A stretch of 5,380 bases of DNA from Clostridia bacterium. Lineage in GTDB: Bacteria; Bacillota; Clostridia; Christensenellales; CAG-138. The DNA lies in assembly GCA_030530185.1 (NCBI GenBank), contig JAUMVL010000125.1, forward strand, positions 1 to 5,380, given 5' to 3'. The position numbers and the translations under genes are program-made. Positions 1 to 4,892 of the stretch are shown here, in pieces; position 1 is the first letter of the stretch; each line of letters begins with the position of its first letter. A model generated the notes under the pieces. The model saw only the letters and a list, made by a program, of their open reading frames with translations. It was not told the DNA's origin and searched no databases.

Positions 1-1168
1 CGCCTGAATGGATGTTGACACCGATCGATTCGCTCATGATCGGCGTATCGAGCGGAACGTCGTAGTAGCTGCCGTCCGGAATGACGTCCATGCCATAGCC
101 GTCATACCAGACCGCTTTGGCAATTTGCAGCGCGTCATACATCGACACAGGATCGGAGGCCAGATCATTTTCGCCAATCGAAATGAACAAATGCCGTCCC
201 GCCGCCAGCGCATACAGCGTATGCATATCGACGGGCAGTTTGTTGTCTCGGTTCTCAAATGTCAGATATGCAGGGGTGTACCAATGGTTCGACGTTCCGT
301 CCGACGTAATACGTCCCATAACGGGGCTGCGCAGCAACCCGCCGCCGCAGCTTCCGGTTACAAGTGCGATCCGATTATCGCATGCGCCGGCCCAAAGCGA
401 CACGCGGGCAAGCCGGGAATGCCCGACCGACGCGATTCGCTCCGTATCCACCATCGGAAGTGTTTCCAGATAGTCGATGCCGCGGCTGATTCCAAACGCC
501 CATGCCGAAAATGCCGAGAGGCTGTCATCGTCAAATAGGCGCAGCACGCCATCCCGATAGGTTGCGGTATCGTCGGGCGCCCAGTCGCCGTAGTACATGG
601 TTGCAACACCGAAGCCCCGGTCGATGATCTGTTCAAACGGCCACTCGCTGTGTTCAAACGCGGCATCGTTGCCCGAGAAGTTTTCCCCGATGAACATGGG
701 AATTTGATCCGCGCCTTTGGGAAGCAGAACAAGCATGTCTGCGGTAAAGCTGCCGCGTGCGTTGGAGACGGTGATCGAAACAGTCTGCTTTTCTGCTTTG
801 CCGCCGAATGCATCGCCGGCCTCTTTGCACATAAATGCGGTTTCAAAGTCCTCGGTCGGCGTCTTGCCGTACATAGTTTCTTCATAGAGCGCTTGCATCT
901 CGTCGCGTTTTGCAGGGTCGGCAGACAGCGCAGGCAGTCCCGGATAGCTGCGGTCGACATTCAGCACGAGTCCCTTATACCAATCCGGCAGTTCAAACCC
1001 GCCATAGGATGCCATTGCGAGCGTCCCTTGCCAGGACAGCGAATCTCCGACAAACGCGCGGATCGTGATAAGAGAGAATGCCAAGAAGACGACAACGATC
1101 GAAACAAGTACGATCAGCACAATTGCCCACCATGGCAGGCGCTTTTTCTTCTTTAAGACCGTTTCCAT
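1..1168 (-). CDS. CE15-like (glucuronoyl-esterase-like) membrane-anchored alpha/beta hydrolase, C-terminus cut by window edge
   Basis: The frame stays open from the ATG at 1168 to the left edge (389 codons visible). A GGAGG site lies 6 bases upstream of the ATG. Residues 1-12 are basic (KKKKR) and 13-37 form one hydrophobic segment, so the protein is probably anchored with its hydrolase domain outside the cell. The domain resembles carbohydrate esterase family 15 and related acetylxylan-esterase-like proteins. The nucleophile elbow is VGHSRLAR with Ser251, followed by LWAGACDNR, then GSCGGG. Later come LPVDMHTLYALAAGR and GENDLASDP (residues 332-340), where the family's acidic residue is expected. 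The family's catalytic His normally follows shortly after the PLDTP-IG stretch seen at 372-383, so it should lie just outside the window. Known bacterial relatives usually read GHSRLGK, so the Ala-Arg here is a variation. CE15 enzymes cleave glucuronate esters linking xylan and lignin; substrate here is inferred only. It is the second gene of an operon, 37 bp after the phosphatase gene. Confidence 0.8.
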   Translation of the reverse strand, partial: METVLKKKKRLPWWAIVLIVLVSIVVVFLAFSLITIRAFVGDSLSWQGTLAMASYGGFELPDWYKGLVLNVDRSYPGLPALSADPAKRDEMQALYEETMYGKTPTEDFETAFMCKEAGDAFGGKAEKQTVSITVSNARGSFTADMLVLLPKGADQIPMFIGENFSGNDAAFEHSEWPFEQIIDRGFGVATMYYGDWAPDDTATYRDGVLRLFDDDSLSAFSAWAFGISRGIDYLETLPMVDTERIASVGHSRLARVSLWAGACDNRIALVTGSCGGGLLRSPVMGRITSDGTSNHWYTPAYLTFENRDNKLPVDMHTLYALAAGRHLFISIGENDLASDPVSMYDALQIAKAVWYDGYGMDVIPDGSYYDVPLDTPIMSESIGVNIHSG

Positions 1169-1205
1169 AGATTCCTCCGAATGTTCTTTGTACTTGTCCA
1201 ATGCG

Positions 1206-2381
1206 TTACGCAGGATCGGTTAGCAGAATCGTGCGAATGGCGGCAATTTCATCCTCGGTTACGCCGCACTCGCTTTCCAGATAGTTTTCCACGGCCTCCC
1301 GAAGCGTATCTCCGTATCCGAGCATGCGCTCGTGCATGGCTGTGAACGCAGCCTCCTGCTTGACCGATTGTGCACCGCTGTATGTAAATGATGTTTCACG
1401 GTTCATGTTACCGACCCGTGAAAAGGCGGTCAGTTCATAGTCGCGCAGGATATCATCATAGTCCACGCCGAGCAAACCGAGCAGCAGGTATGCAAGCGTA
1501 CCCGTTCGGTCCTGCCCGATCAGGCAATGAAAATAAACGGGATAATTCTCTTCCTTGGAAAGCAGAGAAAAGATGCTTTTCAGCGCCTCCGGCGTGCGCG
1601 TATCAAACCAGATTGCATCCTGGAAGATCGAGGTATAGCCGGTAAATGTGCAGCGTTCATAGGAGCAGCCATCAAGCGGAGATGTTTTTTGCCCGCCGTA
1701 GTCCGTGTCGTTTCGCAGATCCAACTCGGTTTTGATATGCAGACGGTTCAGCATGTCGAGACCGAAATCGTCGATGATATTTTTACTGTATACGGTTCCA
1801 TTGTTGGGAAACAAAAACAAACCGCCGCGATACAGAAGTTCATAGCGCACCGTTTTGCCGTCTGTCGTGTGCAATCCACCGAGATCGCGTGCGTTTCGAA
1901 CACCGTCAGCTTGGAGCGTTTTGCGTAAGGAAAGGAACCGGACTCCGTCGTCGGTGCAAAACGAACCCGTTTCGGAGGTGTTCCCATTCGCATCCGTTAC
2001 GCGCCACCAATAGGGGGTGTTCGGCAGCAGGATGCCGACGGACAGCTTGGTTTTATGCGTGGTCCATTCTTCGGCCGCGGTAAGCGCATCATCCCGACCG
2101 ACCTGTACCGTGTACGGCGCCGTGCCGCCCTCCCATGAAAGATACAGTTCCTGTCCATCATGCGCAGCCTTGGTTGTTTTGTAGGCGTTTTCTTTGAGAT
2201 ATGCAAGACTTTCCGAAACAGGCAGATGAAGATAGGTCGAAATAACCACATCGTTGATTGCAACCGTTTCGCCCGCATGCGCAGACAGCAATTCAATCTT
2301 TGCCGCAGGCTTTTTGGGCGAGCAGGCCAACAGAAGCAGGATACCGAGAAGACCGCAAATGATCCTTTTAAAATGTTGCAT
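1206..2381 (-). CDS. Lipoprotein tyrosine phosphatase (HCX5R, Y_phosphatase3/LipA-like) with N-terminal FN3-like domain
   Basis: 391 residues. The start ATG at 2381 follows an AGGAGG site at about 9 bases. Residues 1-20 form a lipoprotein signal ending in LLLLAC, making Cys20 the lipidation site, so the protein should sit on the outer face of the membrane. Residues about 30-143 look like a fibronectin-type-III or similar beta domain (LYLSWEGG, PNTPYWWRVTDANG, GSFCT). Residues about 157-391 are a protein-tyrosine phosphatase of the bacterial LipA type: NARDLGG (163-169), YRGG (184-187) and the P-loop HCLIGQDRTG with nucleophile Cys286 and Arg292. Relatives commonly read HCTAGKDRTG. The Lys linked to phosphoinositide activity is Gln290 here, so phosphotyrosine or another phosphoester may be preferred; that is inference. 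The protein looks complete. It heads the operon with the CE15-like hydrolase, suggesting a cell-surface job, but the physiological substrate is unknown. Confidence 0.88.
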   Translation of the reverse strand: MQHFKRIICGLLGILLLLACSPKKPAAKIELLSAHAGETVAINDVVISTYLHLPVSESLAYLKENAYKTTKAAHDGQELYLSWEGGTAPYTVQVGRDDALTAAEEWTTHKTKLSVGILLPNTPYWWRVTDANGNTSETGSFCTDDGVRFLSLRKTLQADGVRNARDLGGLHTTDGKTVRYELLYRGGLFLFPNNGTVYSKNIIDDFGLDMLNRLHIKTELDLRNDTDYGGQKTSPLDGCSYERCTFTGYTSIFQDAIWFDTRTPEALKSIFSLLSKEENYPVYFHCLIGQDRTGTLAYLLLGLLGVDYDDILRDYELTAFSRVGNMNRETSFTYSGAQSVKQEAAFTAMHERMLGYGDTLREAVENYLESECGVTEDEIAAIRTILLTDPA

Positions 2382-2403
2382 GTTTCTTCACCTCCTATTC
2401 TAT

Positions 2404-2431
2404 ATTGTAAGGGATCTTTACCGTTTCTCAA
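2404..2431 (-). promoter_or_regulatory. Sigma-A type promoter for the phosphatase-esterase operon
   Basis: Read on the minus strand, TTGAGA (2431-2426) and TACAAT (2409-2404) are separated by 16 bp. Each hexamer matches the consensus at five of six positions. The predicted start is near 2397, giving a leader of about 16 nt that begins almost at the AGGAGG site. There is no room for leader-based control. Confidence 0.6.
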
Positions 2432-2532
2432 GGGGATCGGCACAACCTTACTGCATACCGGCATGGATTGAAAAAAAGCTCCGGTTCCGCCGCAGGCCTT
2501 CCCGAGAGAAAGATGGAAAACGGATATTTTTC

Positions 2533-2561
2533 TTGAAATACAAGGTGCTTTGGTTTATAAT
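2533..2561 (+). promoter_or_regulatory. Near-consensus sigma-A promoter for the ribozyme-nagB transcript
   Basis: TTGAAA (2533-2538) and a perfect TATAAT (2556-2561) are separated by 17 bp, close to the best possible vegetative promoter. The predicted start is about 2567-2569, giving a leader of about 250 nt before nagB. It diverges from the phosphatase promoter, with about 100 bp between the two -35 boxes. Such a strong core promoter implies that control happens after initiation, which fits the ribozyme in the leader. Confidence 0.8.
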
Positions 2562-2566
2562 GTAGT

Positions 2567-2585
2567 CGATTTGAGTTTCAAATCG
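2567..2585 (+). promoter_or_regulatory. Perfect hairpin at the predicted 5' end of the nagB transcript (or operator)
   Basis: CGATTTGA and TCAAATCG form 8 perfect pairs around a GTT loop. The arm begins at the predicted transcription start, so the RNA would carry a 5'-terminal stem-loop, a structure known to protect Gram-positive mRNAs from 5'-dependent decay. No U-tract follows directly, so it is not a terminator. The same symmetry could be a repressor operator at the start site; the sequence does not separate the two. Confidence 0.5.
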
Positions 2586-2615
2586 GATAAAACGGCTTTT
2601 TTGCGGAGGACAGAA

Positions 2616-2639
2616 ATGCCGTTAGCGCCGGGCCCGTGA
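2616..2639 (+). CDS. Possible 7-residue leader peptide (MPLAPGP) crossing the ribozyme cleavage site
   Basis: GGAGGA (2605-2610) sits 5 bases before ATG 2616. The frame reads M-P-L-A-P-G-P and stops at TGA 2637-2639. Its Leu codon ends at the scissile A2624, and its last codons run through the P2.2 strand and into P1 of the ribozyme. A ribosome here would cover the cleavage site and prevent core folding. The frame is very short and could be accidental. The support is the good ribosome binding site and spacing, and two Pro-Gly-Pro type codons near the end that could slow ribosomes. There is no evidence of expression. Confidence 0.3.
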   Translation: MPLAPGP

Positions 2640-2758
2640 TTGGGTGACGAGGGTTGGCGGTTATCGAACCATTCGGCGGATGCTGCCACGGTCGGATCGA
2701 CGGATCGAAAGGAAGAGGGCAAAAAGCAGAATCAACACTGTAACAGAGATTCTTCCGT
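2622..2758 (+). ncRNA. glmS ribozyme: glmS self-cleaving ribozyme (GlcN6P-dependent) in the nagB leader
   Basis: The conserved core of the glmS ribozyme is present in order: AGCGCC (2624-2629), GACGAGG (2646-2652), GGTTATCGA (2659-2667) and TTCGGCGGATG (2672-2682). The expected helices form. P1 is 2632-2635 with 2642-2645. P2 is GGCGG 2656-2660 with CTGCC 2683-2687, including one G-U pair. The pseudoknot P2.2 is CGCC 2626-2629 with GGCG 2675-2678. CGAA 2665-2668 pairs with TTCG 2672-2675. P3 is CGGTC 2689-2693 with GATCG 2703-2707, followed by the typical AAAGG. P4 is GGAAGA 2711-2716 with TCTTCC 2751-2756. Cleavage should fall between A2624 and G2625. In the known family GlcN6P supplies the catalytic amine, and in Bacillus subtilis the cleaved mRNA is then degraded. 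The usual downstream gene is glmS; here it is nagB. P3 carries a tandem CGGATCGA duplication. Confidence 0.92.
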
Positions 2759-2768
2759 TGTCGAATGA

Positions 2769-2788
2769 TTCCGGTATCTTTGCCGGAA
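2769..2788 (+). promoter_or_regulatory. Small hairpin between ribozyme and nagB ribosome binding site
   Basis: TTCCGG (2769-2774) pairs with CCGGAA (2783-2788) around an 8-nt loop. It lies between the end of P4 and the AAGGAG site. It has no U-tract and does not include the ribosome binding site, so it may be a spacer that keeps the ribozyme fold away from the ribosome. A role is not demonstrated. Confidence 0.35.
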
Positions 2789-2815
2789 AATGAACATTCA
2801 GATAAGGAGCTTTCC

Positions 2816-3607
2816 ATGAGAGTTATCATTCAGGACAATTATGATAAAATGAGCAAGTGGGCTGCGGCCCACATCGCGGCCAAAATCAATGCGCACAAAG
2901 AGGATCGTCCGTTTATTCTCGGCCTTCCGACCGGTTCCAGCCCGATCGGCGTTTATCAGGAGCTTGTTCGCATGAACAAAGCGGGCGAGGTCAGTTTCAA
3001 AAACGTCGTTACCTTCAACATGGACGAATACCTCGGCCTTCCGCATGAGCACGACCAGAGCTATTGGTACTTCATGCACGACAACTTCTTCGACCACCTC
3101 GTCGATATGAAGCCGGAGAACATCAACATTCTGAACGGCATGACCGACGATCCCGAAAAGGAATGCGCCGACTATGAGAAGAAGATCGCCTCTTACGGCG
3201 GAATCGACCTGTTCATGGGCGGCATCGGTGTGGACGGTCATTTGGCGTTCAATGAGCCGTATACCTCACTGAACTCCCGCACCGGCGTGCGCGATCTGAC
3301 TACCGATACGCGGATTGTCAACTCCCGCTTCTTTGGCAACGACCCCGAAAAGGTACCGGCTCAGGCCCTGTCTGTCGGCATCGGCACAGTCACCGACTCC
3401 AAGGAAGTGTTGGTTCTGATCTCGGGCCATAACAAGGCACGCGCGCTTGCTGCGACCGTCGAGGGCGGCGTCAGTCAGAAATGGACCTGCTCGGCTTTGC
3501 AGCTGCACAACAATGCAATCATCGCGTGTGACGAGGCGGCATGCGGCGAGCTGACCGTCGACACCTATAAATACTTCCTGGATATCGAAAAGAAGGAACG
3601 GCTGTAA
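2816..3607 (+). CDS. nagB: Glucosamine-6-phosphate deaminase (NagB)
   Basis: 263 residues, close to the E. coli NagB length of 266. The enzyme interconverts GlcN6P with fructose-6-phosphate plus ammonia in the cytoplasm. Family motifs are intact: LGLPTGSSP (35-43), VTFNMDEYLGLP (65-76), FMGGIGVDGHLAFNEP (133-148), SRFFGND (170-176) and SGHNKA (203-208). By alignment with the recalled E. coli protein, the catalytic residues are Asp70, Asp140, His142 and Glu147. The allosteric positions differ: E. coli Arg158 aligns with Gly157, and Lys160 with Arg159, so activation by GlcNAc6P may be lost. I chose ATG 2816 because AAGGAG lies about 6 bases upstream and MRVI matches the family N-terminus. The in-frame ATG at 2765 would add 17 unrelated residues overlapping the leader hairpin. 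No nagA, transporter or glmS lies next to it. The glmS ribozyme in its leader implies GlcN6P-responsive expression. Confidence 0.96.
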   Translation: MRVIIQDNYDKMSKWAAAHIAAKINAHKEDRPFILGLPTGSSPIGVYQELVRMNKAGEVSFKNVVTFNMDEYLGLPHEHDQSYWYFMHDNFFDHLVDMKPENINILNGMTDDPEKECADYEKKIASYGGIDLFMGGIGVDGHLAFNEPYTSLNSRTGVRDLTTDTRIVNSRFFGNDPEKVPAQALSVGIGTVTDSKEVLVLISGHNKARALAATVEGGVSQKWTCSALQLHNNAIIACDEAACGELTVDTYKYFLDIEKKERL

Positions 3608-4303
3608 GGATCCGATTTCACCCCCGGGCATCGCACAGGATGCCCGGGGGTGTGAGAAAAGGCTGCCCAGCCTTGCCCGTTTCTCGTCCGTGTCGGCAGA
3701 TTGTTCATCAAAGACCGGATCCGGCGTATCGCGTTTCTGATAGCGGATATCCGGGTTCTCCGGATCGAATGTGCCGATATTGTCCATTGCGGATTTAATT
3801 TGCTTGGAATCCCGAATTACCCAGGAAATGCCTCTGTCATTTACTTCCTGATCGTATCCGCCGGTTCCGCCTTCGTCCAGGACGATGCTGTCATAATCGT
3901 AACCGTTCTCCTCTAAGAATTCGATTAGATCGTCTCCGTCCGTCCAGTCCGGCAGATTGCGATCCGACAACGGTGCTCCGTTCCCCCACTTCTGATAGAA
4001 TTCATTCATGAAAATCTTTCGTTCCGCTGGGTTTCTCGTGTCGAACGGTTTCTCTGCGCGCAAGTAGACCTCGTATGTTTTCGGGTTCAGTGCGGTTTTC
4101 TTGTACCCGTTACTGCTCGCACCTCTGCCCTGATATACATCCGCATATTCTTTGCTTTCCGTGAAGTACTGCCAGCCTCTGAATTCGGAAAAAGTCCCGT
4201 TCGGGGTCCCGTGATAGAATACTTTCGGCGATCCGTCGCTGTTCACAGCCTTGCTTTTACCAAACCACCGTTTGAATTGGCTCGTCTCCGTTTGATCCTT
4301 GAT
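3266..4303 (-). pseudogene. Remnant of a phage/mobile-element polyvalent protein: ART-PolyVal-like (ADP-ribosyltransferase fold) C-terminal domain
   Basis: The recognisable part is 4303-3731, starting with IKDQTETSQFKRWFGKSKAV and continuing into NSDGSPKVFYHGTPNGTF. This is the usual opening of ART-PolyVal-type domains in phage head and mobile-element proteins. Later come QYFTESKEYADVYQ, KTYEVYLRAEKPFDTRNP, YDSIVLDEGG, YDQEVNDRGISWVIRDSKQIKSA and FDPENPDIRYQKR, the typical end. Candidate H-Y-E type active-site residues, counted from a GTG at 4246, are His12 (YHGT), Tyr27 and Glu134. That GTG lies inside the conserved domain, so it is not the true start; there is no ATG and no convincing ribosome binding site before the upstream TGA at 4402-4400. 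After about 3655 the frame runs through the nagB hairpin and then antisense to nagB until 3266, so the original 3' end has been lost. I read it as a truncated gene fused to antisense sequence. A short ART made from GTG cannot be excluded. Confidence 0.65.
3619..3652. terminator. Perfect 14-bp GC-rich hairpin after nagB, no U-tract
   Basis: The two 14-base arms, 3619-3632 (CACCCCCGGGCATC) and 3639-3652, pair perfectly around a GCACAG loop. It begins 12 bases after the nagB stop, where a terminator is expected. On the plus strand it is followed by TGAGAAAA and on the minus strand by AAATCGG, so neither side has a U-run. It could be a U-less terminator or a 3' stability hairpin for nagB mRNA. 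The minus-strand open frame of the neighbouring remnant reads straight through it. Confidence 0.6.
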
Positions 4304-4475
4304 ATTGAGACGCAGTTTGCTCGAAGTGAGATATTGTATATCGACGAGAATAAAAAAAGAACCTTGGACTGGCTGCAGAGCGTTGGGCTCCGATTGCCCT
4401 CAGATACAGCACAGTTAGGCTCTATAGGTAATATACAGTATTCCGGAAGCTTTGTCAAGATATCAGGTGTACCAT
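4304..4475. mobile_element. About 172-bp sequence splitting the polyvalent-protein remnant, unidentified
   Basis: On the minus strand the upstream fragment ends its recognisable coding at DPGSPVKMRI (to 4476). The next fragment resumes at IKDQTETSQFKRWFG (from 4303) in another frame. In relatives I recall, these two motifs lie almost side by side, so the stretch between them looks inserted or rearranged. It is AT-richer and contains a strong minus-strand promoter, half of an extended inverted repeat and a 13-bp palindrome (GATATTGTATATC, 4330-4342). I see no transposase, clear terminal repeats or target duplication, so the nature of the insert is unknown. Confidence 0.4.
4430..4458 (-). promoter_or_regulatory. 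Strong sigma-A type promoter reading toward the ART remnant
   Basis: On the minus strand, TTGACA (4458-4453) is a perfect -35. It is 17 bp from TATATT (4435-4430), five of six matches to the -10. Predicted start is about 4423. The transcript would run through the splitting sequence into the ART remnant and then antisense to the 3' part of nagB unless stopped. The -35 overlaps one arm of the inverted repeat at 4453-4491. Confidence 0.6.
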
Positions 4476-4491
4476 GATCCGCATCTTGACA
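4453..4491. repeat. Extended imperfect inverted repeat containing two divergent -35 boxes
   Basis: The outer arms TGTCAAGAT (4453-4461) and ATCTTGACA (4483-4491) are perfect 9-bp complements. Nested inside are ATCAGGT (4462-4468) and ACC-A-TGAT (4471-4478), pairing with one bulged A around a GT centre. Each outer arm contains a TTGACA, one facing each way. The symmetry could be an operator for a dimeric regulator, a transcript hairpin, or a trace of an insertion end. Confidence 0.55.
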
Positions 4492-4892
4492 GGCGAGCCC
4501 GGATCTGTTATTCTATGTATGGTTCCGTTGGGAGCGGTCAGCCCGTGATTGAGCACGGCCTCGCCGATTCTTGATTGGAGCCTTTTTTTGTTCACATAAA
4601 ACACTCTTATGTTTTCTTTCGTATCTTTTTTTATCGCCGATAGCAGTTCAGAAACTGCAGTCTCTCTTCCATGAGCAGACTTTACTTTTTGAACGTCTAT
4701 CATTGCTCCGTTGAATCGTACTCCGCTTTCTATCCTGATCGGCACAATTGTCTGAACTTTCTTTTTGTTCATCATATCAACATAGACAATCAGATCTCCC
4801 CGGCTTACATCAGCTAGCTTCGCCGTAACGGACAGAGAAGAGCCTTCCGCATACAGTTGGTTATTTAGGACTTTTTCCTGATCCGGAAATCC
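4455..4892 (-). pseudogene. Remnant of the same polyvalent protein: MuF-C-like domain preceding the ART domain
   Basis: The open frame runs from just below a TGA (4895-4893) down to the TGA at 4457-4455. An ATG-ATG at 4775-4770 could give a 106-residue protein, but the same frame is protein-like further upstream (LYAEGSSLSVTAKLADV, then SRGDLIVYVD). The ATG therefore lies inside the domain. The segment resembles the C-terminal MuF-type domain of phage minor-capsid and polyvalent proteins: MIDVQKVKSAHGRETAVSEL, IRVFYVNKKRL, GTIHRITDPGSPVK. In relatives this leads directly into the QFKRWFG start of an ART domain, which here appears 172 bp further on in another frame. The N-terminus is missing or too decayed to recognise. 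I infer a broken gene left by a phage or conjugative element. Family assignment is by pattern memory. Confidence 0.55.

Noticed and set aside
358..960. 200-codon open frame on the minus strand (and shorter ones at 34-258 minus, 8-538 plus and 650-1156 plus)
   Set aside because: They are out-of-frame shadows of the CE15-like hydrolase, whose own frame is open from 1168 to the window edge and carries all family motifs.
1997..2464. 155-codon minus-strand frame and plus-strand frames at 2160-2565
   Set aside because: Shadows of the phosphatase gene and its promoter region; low-complexity basic translations.
2622..2758. T-box, other riboswitch or transcription attenuator as explanation of the nagB leader
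   Set aside because: No T-box bulge, no terminator with a U-run, and the sequence matches the glmS ribozyme core step by step.
2765..2815. Upstream in-frame ATG that would extend NagB by 17 residues
   Set aside because: It lacks a ribosome binding site, overlaps the leader hairpin, and the extension is unlike NagB; ATG 2816 has AAGGAG and a family-like N-terminus.
2798..3241. 147-codon minus-strand frame opposite nagB
   Set aside because: Antisense shadow with no recognisable motif or ribosome binding site.
4211..4477. 88-codon plus-strand frame across the remnant
   Set aside because: Opposite strand to the clear ART-like coding sequence and without any motif or ribosome binding site.
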